Shown here: positions 1-12,211 of the stretch, piece by piece
Position numbering within the stretch: position 1 is the stretch's first letter
How the letters are laid out: each line of letters begins with the position of its first letter
Origin: Astrocystis sublimbata
Lineage: Eukaryota; Ascomycota; Sordariomycetes; Xylariales; Xylariaceae
Direction: 5' to 3'
NCBI GenBank assembly: GCA_022453515.1
Contig: JAJNNY010000015.1
Location: forward strand, 310,001-374,000
Length of the DNA stretch: 64,000 nt
Notes under the pieces: model-generated
Databases searched by the model: none
Seen by the model: only the letters and a program-made list of their open reading frames with translations
What the model was told of the DNA's origin: nothing
Translations under genes and position numbers: made by a program

Positions 1-3000
1 AGCGCACCAGTCACATTCACAGGAGGAGATGTGCAAGGAAAGGACCGTACATAGCTGGCGTTTTCTCCACAGCACCCTTGACAGCGGCGATAGATATCAC
101 GAACTATCATGAAGTCTATTTATCTGGGAGATCCAAAGTCCCTCACAGTCCCCTGTTTGTTCTGGCTTCTCATAGATGAAAAAGATCTTTTCATAAAAGA
201 TTACTGATCAGATATCAGAAACCAAGACGGGACTAAGTATGGACAGGTTTAGCTGGCCCGCTATTGCACACTTACCTACCGGGCGGATCTACGGAGGCTA
301 GCTGCCGCTACTTTAGTGTGAGGAGGTGTAATGGAAAAACTACTTACTTACTTACTTACCATCTACCTACGACCTGCGCCAGTAGGCAGCTTAGCATCTG
401 CCGTCATCGTAGGATTGTGAGGGAGAGGGAATTCATGAGAAGCTCATTCTAGCCTAGAAATAATGTGCAGGCAAGCTACTGTACCTAGGTATGTGTGTGT
501 AGGATCCGTCGATGCGTCAACTACTTGACAATTGGCCATCAGCAGCCGAACGAAACAATCGACGGCGCGATCCGCGGCAGATTTGCGAACTCTCGCAACT
601 CATTGGGTACCGTGATGCAGCATGCCACCCTGCATTCCTTCGACCTATATCCCGAGACGGCATATACCGAGCTCGGCTCAAACCAGCACGACGAGAGAGC
701 GCACGCACTACGGACCAGTGGATACTCTTTTTTTCTCGTCGAACTAACCTAACGCCGGGGAGCGGCATTGATATGCTGTGCCTCGCCTTCGGTGAAAGAT
801 ATCCGGGGACAGGTGGCCTTCGCGACTTACTGTACTTGAACTTCTCCACGACAAACTTATCTGCTCAGTTCGCGGGGATCTCCCTGTTTAAATATTTACT
901 ATTTACTAATAATGCTATTTCGTCACTGGTCTTTTACGGAACTCTCCTTACGCGCAATAGTAGCCATAAGTTAATGACTATGATCGACACTGGGTAGGCA
1001 GGTAGGCAGGCAAACTACAACTAAATCCACCGCGGCACGGGACGTAAGGAGGGGTAACAGGCTGTCGGTAACATAACTGCAGACAGGGGAGCCAGAGGGA
1101 AACGAGCCATGGTTGTCCGCCGTAGGGTAACCTATCAATCAACCAATTGGGGCGGCAAAAGGCAAGGCTCTGGATCCTACACACCATATGTACAGGTATC
1201 TAGATGGGCATAACATACATAGCAAAGTGTGTTAAGAGAGGTGCTTTAGTATGGGATGGGACGATCACCAAGTCCAAGGTAGCTGTGATGTGGATCGTTC
1301 ACAGAGACTCAGACACCCAGACGTCACCCATCCGCGCATGATCTGCTTCAAGGTTACGGCACTTACTGGACAATACCGTCCCGTTCCAAAGTCAGACAAG
1401 CTACGGCTACGGTGATGGGATTTACGCAAGCATAGATACGCACGCATAGTGAGCACTCCAATCCTGGGGGCGATCAACAGGCTACCTGACGATAACCCTT
1501 CCAAAAACGGGCCATAACCTGGCGCTAGAGGCGCTTTTAAAGTCGTCCTAACTTTTGACATCTCCAATAACGCTTTTTCGCCCTTTCTTTTTTTTTCTGG
1601 CCCGTTAGTTAGGGCGGAAACACAGTGTACTCGTAAATACTTACTTACATAGCTATTGTATTTTCGACCGCCCGCCCCCTTGATCAGTTCCTGGCCAGTG
1701 TGCCCTGGGCCCCCGGGACTACGGCGAGCCGAGAATAGCGCTCTCTGAAGATCTTGGCCCGAAGGAGATAGAGGTCGTTGCTAGGTTCGGCATTGGGGGG
1801 CGTGGTACAAGTCGAACAAGTACCTACATCGAGGGCGGGAAAGCTACCTGCTAGCGTTACCGTCTCTAGCGCGACGATCAGAGAGGATTTTGTCTGCTGG
1901 GTGCTGGGGTCCGCGGACACCACTATGGATGTACGAGAGCTCATTTTGCTTCGTTGAAATCGTGACTCCAACGAGATGATGGATGGATGGATGGAAGCGA
2001 TGGGATGGGATTGATCGACTGTACATGAGTTCTGCATCATGCACAATTACCTCCCAAATTAAGAACCTCCCCCATCTGTCTGTCTGTCTGTGTCTCGCGT
2101 AGCCAGCAGCAGCTCTTGCTAAGTAATTCCCCAACAAAAGCGTCCTAACACACGGTGTGAATGCAAACACCCGTTCCTTCGTTGGTTCATGCATTGCACC
2201 GTACGTAAAGGCATTTTACATAAGTACATACTCCGTGCTCAGATGTCAGGGTAGGGGTTCTCAACGATGGATGGTGTTAAGGCAAAAAAAAACCTCATGT
2301 ATGTGACGGAATAGACTCCAGCGCTACTCCATTGCTACTAGGTACGAGTTATGTACCTCGCAAGCCTCCGTCCCATAGCGCCCAGCCCAGCTTCGGGATC
2401 CCTGCAGTGGGTTTTCTCTGCTTGGATCGAAATTTGTATTTTGGCGTTTCTCTCTCTCTGTGTCTGTCTCTCTATTCCCCATCCCAAGGCCCCCATCCCA
2501 TCCCCTCATCCCCATCTTTCGCAGAAGGATCCTGCGAGACACCGATAGTTCAGGTAGATCGCCATCTCAGACACGCATACATGATGTATATGTAGGCTTC
2601 CCGTTTTCCTTCACCCAAGGCACAGCATAGTACTTTTGTAGTACTCAGCTCTATTACTGAAGACGGCCCCCGGTAAAAACAAGCCAAACACCTGCTCGGG
2701 CCAGAAAATCGGGGACTCTCCAGCTATACCATCCAGCGCCTCGGCGCCGGGCTTTGCCCGGGTTCGGCGGGTAAATGCTTGTCCATGACACTATATACAA
2801 CACTACCGGTGTCTGTGCGACAAACCTATGCCTATTGTTATCAAGTTATTCTGATAGAATATAATAATTATGTTCAAAGGAAATAAGCGGACGACTATGT
2901 AGGTCCACGATCTATTTTGTTTGTTTGCAGGGTATGAATATAGATCAAAGGATTTCATTCTAATGCACCTATCTATCTGGCTGGCTTTGCGTCCGCGATT

Positions 3001-3142
3001 TGGGGTCGTATGTACAACGCTGAAAGCGAAAGTAAATAGAGCAAGAACTGAATGTTTACCACCCACTCATTGACTGGTTCGGCTCGATCCGTGCGGCGCG
3101 GACGAATTACACGACGCGTACCTTGCATGTGATTCTCTAACC

Positions 3143-3193
3143 ACTTACTTACCTACTTACTTACCTACCTCTTACCTACTTACTTACTTACTT
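3143..3193. repeat. ACTT/ACCT tetranucleotide microsatellite
   Basis: About 50 bases made almost only of ACTT and ACCT units, slightly interrupted. It is one of the longer examples of a motif family that recurs in most, but not all, intergenic DNA of this window. Confidence 0.85.
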
Positions 3194-4003
3194 CCTCCTA
3201 CGAACTAACTACTGCCCCTGCGGGCATCTCTTGACACATCCTCCGCCCCTGCATCGCATCGCATCGCCTGTGGGGCAGGCAGGGCGTCCGTCTGTCTTTC
3301 TGTTTGCTTGCTTTCCTTCGCTTCTCTGCCCCTCTTATAGGTCAGGTCCCAATCGTGAGCTAGAGTCGTGGGTCTAGACTGCTCATCCACATACATAGAG
3401 AGAGCGTGTGTGAGAGAGAACCCCCCACCCCACAGATCTCGCGGCCGCCGGGTCTAGATACTAGGTGCAGGTGGCAGGTGTAGTGGCTCTTCCGGGACCT
3501 CTCGCCTATGCGGCTTGTCAATCGTTAGTTCGCGCATGAGTGGGAAATGTAGGCAGGTAGGTAGGCATTGGTGAGTGGGCTCCTGTCAGTCATGACAATT
3601 ACCTAAGGCAGGCAGATTCTCGGATCGGATCCTTAGATCCTCTATCTCTTTCTAAAGTTAGGCAGTTAGGCAAGTAGCTAAGTAAGCGAGGTAAGTAAGT
3701 TCGGATGAAGCCTTATCCACTCCTCTGTGGGCTTGGGAGTTTAGAGTGCCATTGGAAGGAAGGTGGAAGTTCATCGCTTAGGTAGGTTAGGGAGTCATTG
3801 CCAGAGTGTTTGTTTGTTGGTGGGTGGACGGGTGAGTGGGTGGATGCTCTAGGGTGAGGTGAGGTAATTGTGAATAAAATGTCTAGAATTAGATATCTTC
3901 TCTCTCTCTAAAGTAGCTCTATTGGTTGGTTGGTGGGTTCTATCATGCCGCGTTCTATGGCCCGTCGCTATGCGAAAACTCGTACGAGTCATCATCCGTC
4001 ATC

Positions 4004-4032
4004 GTCTGTCTATCTGTCTATCTGTCTGTCTT
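4004..4032. repeat. CTGT/CTAT tetranucleotide microsatellite
   Basis: Alternating CTGT and CTAT units lie just downstream of the phosphatase gene's stop codon (which is at 4371 on the minus strand). They probably fall in or beyond its 3' untranslated region. Confidence 0.8.
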
Positions 4033-4370
4033 TCCGGGTGTAGATGGATGTAATAGTAATAGTACGCGAGTGTGCCCATGAATCCTTTCAGCTTGGGGGC
4101 CAGGGGCGCTGGCGCTGATACGATTCCTTTCGACGGAGATACGGTAGTGGAAGGGTGCATTCTCAGGAACAGCCCCAGCATTTGTCAGTTTCATCGCCCT
4201 AACTCTGGCCCCCGAGGGTCTGTCCGTATCTCGGTTTTCGTTTCGCGATAACGAAATGTCAGCCGCCACCGGGGTTACACTATCGATGCGTGCTCGCTCC
4301 TTTCTTTGGGGCCCTTCGTTTGAGATCATGTATGCATGTATGTGTGCACGTACGCTTCCTCGCCACCACC

Positions 4371-5445
4371 CTAAGCCTTAGAAATCAAGGCGTCGGAGAT
4401 ACGTAGAGTCACCCGCCCATCGTCGCCGCATGACACCATTTTCACTGAGCTCAGGTCGCGGACGACCCAGTCTGGCTGAGCGGCGACGACCTGCTCCATA
4501 GTATGGCTCGTCACGAGCCCAATCACTTTGCAGCCTGCTGCCTTGCCAGCCTCGATGCCAGCAGGACTGTCCTCGAGCACGAGGACGTTGGCGTTGCCGG
4601 GCATGCCGAGCCGCGACCAGCCCAGCTTGTAGCAGGCCGGGTCCGGCTTGCCGTTCTCGACCGACTCGGCCGTGACGAGGTGCTCTGGGTGAGGCAGCTT
4701 GAGCACCTCGAGCCAGCCGTGGACGAGGGGCTCTGTGCCTGAGGTGACGATGGCCCAGGGCGCTTTGGCGGCGATGAGCTGGTCTAGCAGCGCCCTTGCG
4801 CCGGGGATCTCGACGGCGTCGGCGCCGTACTTCTTGGGCAGCATGCCTTCCATTCTTTGTACGTCTGTAGGCAAGGGACGAAGGACCGTCTCAGTCAGCC
4901 AGATCCAGAGCCAGATCCAGGTAAGACAGTGTAGGGGCATGAATGGGGAAAGGGCTGGTTTCGAAGTCGAACCGTGAAGGAGTTCGCTTGATCTCTTGAA
5001 ACCGAACGGCAGAGGATGTGGTCTGACTTACATTCCAGTGTGGCCTTTTCAGGGGCAAGTATCTTCAACATGTCTATCTGTAAAGACTCAAGGTCAGCCT
5101 CTTTTCCATGCAGGTAGTTCGGCGATGAAGATGCCCTTGCAGACAACAATGCCGCCGAGACTTGACTTGGAGAAATTCAAGCAAGCAGTCTGTTACAGAT
5201 CACGTACACTTCGGCGGCCGTGGGAAGTCTGTAAGATGACTTCGGGGTCTACGCCAATCTCACTGCCGATCCTGTTTGTCAATGTGTTTATTAGCATGCT
5301 GCAAGGGACGCGATCAGACAGGGGAAGTGATTTCTCACGTAGTCCAGTGCTTGACAACGGCAGCTGTTGAATCGATTATGGTGCCGTCCATGTCGAAAAG
5401 GAGGCCATTGAAAGTGACATCTACCGGGGGCGCTGCGTATTCCAT
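4371..5445 (-). CDS. GPP1: HAD-superfamily phosphatase, glycerol-3-phosphate phosphatase (Gpp1/Gpp2) type
   Basis: A spliced model of four exons, 5339-5445, 5208-5271, 5032-5077 and 4371-4864, gives a 236-residue protein, close to the 250 residues of yeast Gpp1. All HAD motifs are visible. Motif I is FDMDGTIIDS with D18 and D20, motif II is T113-S114-G115, motif III is K145 in the NGKPDP segment, and motif IV is E170-D171 in VLEDSPAGIEAGKAAGCKV. The family dephosphorylates glycerol-3-phosphate to glycerol in the cytosol, the last step of osmolyte glycerol synthesis. The related Dog-type 2-deoxyglucose-6-phosphatases share these motifs, so the substrate is inferred from overall resemblance, such as the EG-x3-KYG segment after the third intron. 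The introns follow GT-AG. The second is long (130 nt) for this window. The start is the first ATG ahead of motif I. The gene is divergent from NUG1, with about 700 bp between the start codons, and no CCCCT stress element was seen there by eye. Confidence 0.88.
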
Positions 5446-6144
5446 CGTTGTTGCTTGTCTCTGTTGTCTCTTTTCCACTTTGTGCTGATGGCGATGATGA
5501 TCACAAATGAGAACACTCGGTGACGATGCTGTCTTATAAGTACAATGAATGAAATGCTGACTCTACATCTACATCTACATGCGCGTAAGTGAGTGACTGA
5601 CGAAGCATGCGTGGTGGAACTTCAACAATGATGCATCGTGAACTCGCACGGCGGTGTGTCTTGTCCGAATGAGGAAGCTCCGCCCCGTCCACGATGGTGT
5701 TGTTTGGACCCTCGTTGGCTGCTGCCATTCCGACAATCTAATATCGGACGGCCTCTGAGCTTGTCGGGACGGCGCTTGTTAGCGCATCGTCGAGGTCCGC
5801 CTCAGTTCTGGTTTGCGGTGCTGGTTTGGCGGCTGGCTTATGGGCGGCATAGGTACCTGTCGGCAGCACGAGGGCGGCTAAACTCCGATAAGGTACATGG
5901 ACCCTGCGGGGCAGGCGGGGCCGCGGGGTGCTTTCTAGGTGCTGATAGCGGGCAGATAGCGGGCTGATCTAGTGGATAGGTGGGGCTTATCGCCGGCGGT
6001 CAGAGACGGCAAAACCGCATTGCACTGGACGATGCTTAACTTTTTTTATGTAGCGGCTCCGACAAGCCTTCGCGATAGAGCCGCAACCGACGCAGTACAC
6101 GACGACATTTTGTTTGTACATTCTTCCAACACACACTTGGAAAG
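5446..6144. promoter_or_regulatory. Divergent promoter region between the phosphatase and NUG1
   Basis: About 700 bp separate the two start codons, so both promoters and leaders should lie here. The DNA is GC-rich in the middle (around 5900-5940). No TATA-like box stands out. An open frame at 5638-5967 (+) starts with GTG and has no motif, so it is not called. Confidence 0.6.
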
Positions 6145-6688
6145 ATGGGCGGAATCAACAAACCTGGAAGTCCGTGCTCCCTCTCCAATAGCCACAAACA
6201 ATTACACAGACGCCTTTTACTGACTTAACTTTGCGCGCGCAGAACCCAAGTCGAAGCGCCAGACCGTCCGGTTACGGCACAAGATCCAGAAGGCCTCGAA
6301 TGCCAAACAACGCAAGGACAAGAAGGAAGCCAAGAAGAGCACACAATGGAAGTCCAAGCTGAAGAAGGACCCAGGCATCCCCAACCTGTTCCCCTACAAA
6401 GAGAAGATCCTGCATGAGATCGAGGAGGCTCGCCGCCTGAAGCAGGAGGAGCAGCAGCGTCGGAAGGAGATGGCCAAGGCCGCCAAGACAGGCGTCGCCG
6501 ATAAGGATGCTGCTGATGAGCATGTGGACGAGGATACCATGGATGTCACCTTTGACAACAGCGACTTGATGGACGACGATGACGACGATAACGACGCTGA
6601 AGCCTCGGGTCCTATGGCCGCTCTCTTGGCCAGCGCGAGAGCCGCCGCCGAAAAGTACGAGCAGGAGCTGCAGAGCGGAGACGACATG

Positions 6689-6721
<33 letters not shown>

Positions 6722-7813
6722 ATCGATATCGGCGTGGACTCGTCAAGAAAAGCTCACGACAAGGTCTTCAAGCAAGTCGTGGACCAGGCAGACGTTGTGC
6801 TCTACGTCCTCGACGCGCGCGATCCCGAGGGCACGAGGTCGAGGGAGGTCGAGCGCATGGTCATGGCCGCCGCCAGCGGTGGCAAGCGGTTAATGCTCAT
6901 CCTGAACAAGATCGATCTCATCCCATCCAACGTGCTCAAGAGCTGGCTCGCTCATCTCCGGCGGTCCTTCCCTACTCTGCCTCTCCGGGCGTCGAAACCT
7001 GCTCCCAACTCACACACCTTCAATCACCGCGAACTCACCGTGCAAAACACCTCTGCCACCCTCTTCAAGTCTCTGAAGTCATTCGCTGCCGCCAAGCAGC
7101 TTAAGCGCGCCGTGTCCGTTGGTGTGATTGGATACCCCAACGTCGGAAAGTCGTCGGTCATCAACGCCCTCCTCGCTGGCCTCGGCGGCCGAGGCAAGGC
7201 CGCCTGCCCAGCTGGCGCAGAAGCCGGCGTCACCACAAGCATCCGCGCCGTCAAGATCGACAGCAAACTCACACTCCTCGACTCGCCTGGTATTGTGTTC
7301 CCCGGCGCCAACGACAGCGAAGGCCCCAAGCGCAGCGCAGTCGAGCAGCAGGCTCACCTCATCCTCCTCAACGCCATCCCTCCCAAGCAGATCGAAGACC
7401 CGATACCTGCTGTGACATTACTTCTGAAGAAACTATCCTCGTCACCGGAGCTGTCGCAGAAGCTGTTGGACGTTTATGACCTTCCGCCTTTGATGACTAC
7501 CGACGGCGACGCAACCACCGATTTCCTGGTGCAGGTCGCGCGGAAGCGCGGCAGGCTGGGCCGCGGCGGTATCCCCAACCTCCCAGCCGCCGCCATGACG
7601 GTCGTGACGGACTGGAGAGACGGCAGGATCCAGGGATGGACGGAACCGCCCAAGGCATCTGTCTCTTCGGAGGCATCGAAGGGAACTTCAGAACCGCCTA
7701 AGACGGAGGAGCAGAAGGTCATTGTCACGGAGTGGGCCAAGGAGTTTAAGTTGGAGGGTCTGTGGGGCGATGACGAGGATACGGGCGCGACGGCAGACGC
7801 TATGGAGCAGTAA
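6145..7813 (+). CDS. NUG1: Nucleolar circularly permuted GTPase Nug1 (GNL3/Grn1 family), 60S ribosome assembly
   Basis: Two exons, 6145-6169 and 6243-7813, encode 531 residues, close to the 520 of yeast Nug1. The N-terminus is very basic (MGGINKPGKPKSKRQTVRLR and onward), as expected of the Grn1-type RNA-binding nucleolar domain, followed by acidic Asp runs near residues 119-125 and 157-165. The GTPase motifs come in permuted order, which defines the family: DARDP near 199-203, G4 NKID at 230-233, then G1 GYPNVGKSS at 305-313, a G2 threonine pair near 339, and G3 DSPG at 355-358. Nug1 acts in the nucleolus and nucleus in maturation and export of pre-60S particles. The intron donor has to be GTCCGT at 6170 to keep the frame, which is a weak donor. 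The acceptor at 6241-6242 is clear. An alternative is a start inside exon 2, but that would lose the conserved basic leader. Confidence 0.93.
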
Positions 7814-8946
7814 TGGAATCATGAATGTTCAAACGGGGGCGTGATGGGTTTTTTTACTGTCTTTTTTAAAACATCTATACCGATATGTGTTGCTGGCGTT
7901 TGGGTGGAAAGGGGCTTAAAGAATCTAGCCTTGTCGGTTCTGGTAGACTTGATAAAAATGCTAAGTCTTCGATTTTTTAGATGATACTTAACTTGTAATT
8001 GTATGCATGTCCTTGTACTGTGAGTTTGAGGTGTTGGGTGGTGCTGTCAGGTTTGTATTTGAGAAGTGTGGTCTTGCCGTGTTGTGTTTGAGATAATGGG
8101 GTCTTGTGCCGACGGGCCTCGAAGGTTTATTGTCTTGCAATCTTCGGCATCCTACCAGCCCAAAGTTCAGACCGTACCCGTATATATGTATCCTGACGTC
8201 GTTGTACTACTTATTTCACAGATAGTTTGTAGCATAGATTCAGAGGGTAGACATGTAAATGTGTCCTTGCGTTGTGGTAGCTATCTCACGGATATATTGT
8301 AGCAGCCTATCAGGCAAAAGAGAAGTTACAGTGGCAAATTACCAAGCTGTTGGCACGTGCTGTTGAATTTTGGGCGTTTGTGGACCAGATATCGATGTAT
8401 TTTCATTGTTATATTTAGCATAGGATGACTAGGTATTTAGGTAGTCAGTTACATGTTCTTAGATGTGCAGCCACGGGAGTCGATGCTAATCGAGGAAACT
8501 CTCGCGAAAGAAAAAGCATTTCTCGGAATCAGTAACCTTCAGAGATCCTGATAGAACATCTACCTAGCAAGACCAAGCACCTACTCAAGCATAAAAGGCA
8601 GCTACGCTCAAATCCCATGTGGTAAGGCCCAAAGCAGATACACCGTTACTCCATCCTCCCACAGTTTATTCGGAAACCAAGCGGTTTAGCGAGGAACCGT
8701 ATATCGAAGCAGCACCTAGGAGCAAACAAACACGGGCACAGTTGCTAGGCACTGCGAAAAGCTTGCGGCTTCTGAGAACTCCTTCTCTTTTCTACCTCCT
8801 TCCCTCGGCGCTGCTCTCGACCCTTCTCTCTCTTCCCCTCTACAACCCCAACCCACCAAGCAACTCTGGTTGCTTGACCTTCTCACCACCACCTCGTTTC
8901 GCAACTGCACACCCACGCCAATCCGGATCATACGCGGACTGTCACC
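7814..8946. other. Intergenic: NUG1 3' flank and promoter of the next gene
   Basis: No gene is seen. The left part is T-rich (around 7849-7870), typical of a fungal 3' untranslated region. The right part (about 8779-8865) is a long pyrimidine-rich tract of CT runs just ahead of the start codon at 8947, a common feature of fungal promoters and leaders. Confidence 0.6.
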
Positions 8947-10233
8947 ATGGCGGAGGCAAAAAACAACAACAAGCCTTCGAGCGCAATTATTCTTGACGGA
9001 GACGAAGACTACTGCTTCGAGGTACGAGCTAATAACTACAGGCCCCTCGCTCAACTTTTCACGTCTAATTCCAAGCTATGCAGTGCCTTGAAGATTTGAC
9101 GAAAACCAGTCATGCATGCTGTGAGAAGTTCAACAGTAAGCTTTGACTCGTTAACGCAATGGCGATTGATTGTAGTCTGCTAACTTACAAGCAAGGCCCC
9201 GGTCGGACTTGCATCAGTTGCCATCAATACGGCGTGGATTGCCACCCCGTACGTAATGGGCTTCCTTCTCGCTTCTCTTGTCTCGGAATCACTAACTGAA
9301 CAACGCGGCTGGTTTAGGTCGTGGCCACTAAGCGCGGAGAGACCAGCTACAACTCGCTTGTTGCGACTTCCCAGTATTACAACAACAATGAAGGTTTCGG
9401 TATGGTATCCAACTGTGGTATATATTGATTGTCTCTTTGCTGATTTACTCTGGGACCCAGATGGTTATGCGGCGTATCATAGTCTCGCTGAAAGAACTAC
9501 CGAACTTGTAATATAACACAAACCTCTTAGGTATCCAGATTACTCTCTTCTTGCTAATCAGCTACTGTTACAGATCAAAACGGGCGATATCAAGCCTGGT
9601 ATCATTCTAGCTCCTAAGACTCCCACAGTTCTCGAGGCATCTCCAGCTGCTCAAGCTACCCAGGCTGCTCAGGTTACTCCCATTGTTCAGGCTACTCAGG
9701 CTACTCCCACTGCTCAGGCTTCTCAGGCTTCCCAGGATACTCAGACTTCTCAGGCTTCTCAGAATACTCAGGCTTCTCAGGCTTCTCAGGCTACTCAGGC
9801 TACTCAGGCTACTCCGGTTGTTCCCACTACTCAGGCTGCTCCTGATGCTCCCGATGCCCATATCACTCCGGCTGCGACCCAAGGCCCTCTCGTCACTGTC
9901 AACGTCAACGAGACTCCGAAGTACGAGCAACAAATTTCTGAGGTTCTGCAGACCCTGAAATCAATGGCGAAATCTCTGGAGAAGGTTGCACTCATGCGTT
10001 CCAACACCGACGCTGCCCCTCCCGTCGCAAATCGAGGTCTCGCCACCGACAAATGCCACTGTGAGCCATGCGTGAAACACCGCCTGACCCATCGCTCTAC
10101 AGCTGAACTTCGCGCTGCGTGGGAGGATGAAGAGCAGGAGGAGCTCCGGCAACAGAAAGAAGCAGAGAAGAATATGGCCTGGCTCGAAGAGGAGAAACGC
10201 AAGATGGAAGCATGGTTGAGAACTACTTTGTAA
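8947..10233 (+). CDS. Hypothetical protein with N-terminal Cys cluster, Gln-Ala-Ser/Thr repeats and C-terminal coiled coil
   Basis: I do not recognise a family. Six exons (8947-9021, 9084-9135, 9196-9248, 9318-9399, 9461-9507, 9574-10233) join in frame with consensus-like GT-AG introns of 60-69 nt and give 322 residues. The start sits in a near-perfect Kozak context (GTCACCATGG). Residues 23-58 hold seven cysteines spaced C-x2-C-x10-CC-x9-C-x2-C-x6-C with nearby histidines, which looks like a zinc-binding or disulfide module. Residues about 125-190 are a low-complexity tract of Gln-Ala-Ser/Thr triplets built on a 9-bp unit. Residues 264-269 hold a second small cluster (CHCEPC). Residues about 282-319 are charged and heptad-like, ending in a predicted coiled coil. 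There is no signal peptide or membrane segment. Intracellular nucleic-acid or protein binding is a guess only. The consistent exon phasing is the main argument that the gene is real. Confidence 0.8.
9635..9845 (+). repeat. Coding 9-bp minisatellite (Gln-Ala-Ser/Thr codons)
   Basis: Imperfect tandem copies of CAGGCTTCT and CAGGCTACT, with variants such as CAGAATACT and CAGGATACT, lie inside exon 6 of the gene at 8947-10233. Every unit is nine bases, so changes in copy number keep the reading frame. Confidence 0.9.
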
Positions 10234-12189
10234 AAACAGAGAACAGAAGAAGCCATCGCCAGTCGTCAAGCGGAGAGAGCGGCTTCCATCTTCGACTCTC
10301 CTCGCGACCCGAGTTCTAGCAAGAGAAAGAAAGAGAGCTGGGGATGAGAAAGCCAGCTCTCTGTTCGGCTGACAAGTCCTGAATCGGTGGGCGGCTGATG
10401 CACCCGCGGTGCAGCGTATACGGATCTACGCAAGAAGGAGGAAATGGTTAGGGTATACTGAGTAGGCATTGGGTCGATAGATTTGAACGGCAGCTTGTTG
10501 CATCGTTCACATGCTGGTCGACACGCGATAGCTTCAGAGTATCTCGGCCCACATGCTGGTGGATTAATACAAAACTTGACACTTGTATCACTTCAGCTGC
10601 CTTCGCTCACTTATTGAACGTTCCCGCATTGACTCGAACTTGTCAAACATATAAAATGTGAGCCGTGAACTCACTTGGTAATTCTAGATATTGCCCATAA
10701 TGTTGCATGGCATTGTTTCCTCATACTGCGCACCAGCTCCTTCAACAGGACCCTCTTCACCCTACGTTAATACGCTTCTTGATGATACCCATTCCACTGC
10801 ACTAAATAGGATAATGGTCTACTCAGGAACTTGCAATCGCCACATGACTTCTTGCCAACTCTTCTCATGAACAACAACCCAGCCCACAACAGAGCTGGTT
10901 TCGACTCTATTCCACTAAGTACATGTGACTTACAAAGCTATGGCAAGAGTAGCCTCACAAACCAAGAGCTAGTGAGTGAGATGGATGCTGGCTCGTCATG
11001 CAAATTATCATCATGCATATTATCATTTGATATGACTTGGCTGGAATGGTTTGGCAGGATAACAATTCCCACGGTACATCGCAACTCATTTCCCACTGTT
11101 TGTACTTACAGCTGATTGAAATGAAACGAGCACGTCTCATACATGCAACACACAACACGCAACAAGACTATAACACAAGCCCCAAGTAACCACCTACTTG
11201 CCTTACACAGCTAGCCGCTCTCACTTCATCCATCTCATCACGACCTACCGGAAACCCCATGACGTCTACATTGTAAGCTGAACCCATCCAGTATAGCGTA
11301 CACGCTGAAGTACCTACCTCCGCAACCCCAGAGGAAGTAAGTAAGTAAGCAAGCCCGACAAGGGCGCCCTCCAACTACGGTACGGTACGGTACATGTGCG
11401 AATGATCGATCATCAGGTCTGACGCGGGATTTGCCGGTGGCGCGGATATGCTGGGCGTTTGTTTGGCACATCATCAATCAATCCATCATGCGGCATTATT
11501 CATCTGACAGCCAGACAGACTTACTTACTATCGCGGGATAGGCCAAGCCTGCTTGCTTACTTCCGCTCTGCAGCTGTCTCTCTGCGTACTTAACTTATAT
11601 GCGACATTCCCCAGTCCGGCTAAGTAGTCAGTCAGTCAGTCGGGAATATACGCCTGCCCCCTGCTGATAAATCCCTCCATGCGTCATGCTGCGAATCAAG
11701 ATGTCAGATTCAGAGGTGTGTGTCTATCGAGGCTGGTATTCGTCCGTTGCTGACGGTAGATAGATACTTATATATTACCCTCGATATAACATCGCAAGTA
11801 CTCTAGCTTATCTAACTGCAAGTCATCCGCCGTCTATGTACATGACTAGTGATGATCACACTCCAGCCTAGTCCCCATGCAGTTCCGCAGGTTCCGACAC
11901 GACGGTAGCGAGGTTTTCCCAGAAAAAGCAAAAAGCGACGAAGGGGGAAAACACCGCACCCCCACAGTGAGACGTGCATCACATACATAGTGTACATACA
12001 TACAAATATGTGAAGGATTGCATAGGATTCACACGAAAGGCCCAAGGCTTCGCGAAACCGAAACCTCGCATGTATGTAAGCCGCATGTGATAAGATCGCT
12101 CTGGGCTCCATACCCCATATCCATACCCATAGCCTACTATGTAGCATACTACATATATGTGCTGGGTCCAAGTAAGAAGTATGTAAGCT

Positions 12190-12211
12190 AGGTAGATAGG
12201 TAGGTAGGTAG
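12190..12211. repeat. TAGG/TAGA tetranucleotide microsatellite
   Basis: A short run of TAGG units with one TAGA unit, the complement of the ACCT motif found elsewhere. Confidence 0.75.

Larger units (their letters stand above)
1..4370. other. Gene-free, microsatellite-rich intergenic region
   Basis: No convincing gene is seen on either strand. The stretch carries many short tetranucleotide tracts of the ACTT/ACCT and CTGT/CTAT kind (around 341-360, 2076-2094, 3143-3193 and 4004-4032) and CT-rich DNA around 2440-2480. The longest ATG-started open frame is 512-997 (+). It has no recognisable motif and no splice-extended continuation, so it was not called. The right end is the 3' flank of the minus-strand phosphatase gene. 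Confidence 0.6.

Noticed and set aside
512..997. 161-codon ATG-started open frame on the plus strand
   Set aside because: No domain, no homology-like motif, overlaps other open frames on both strands, and lies in non-coding DNA with microsatellites.
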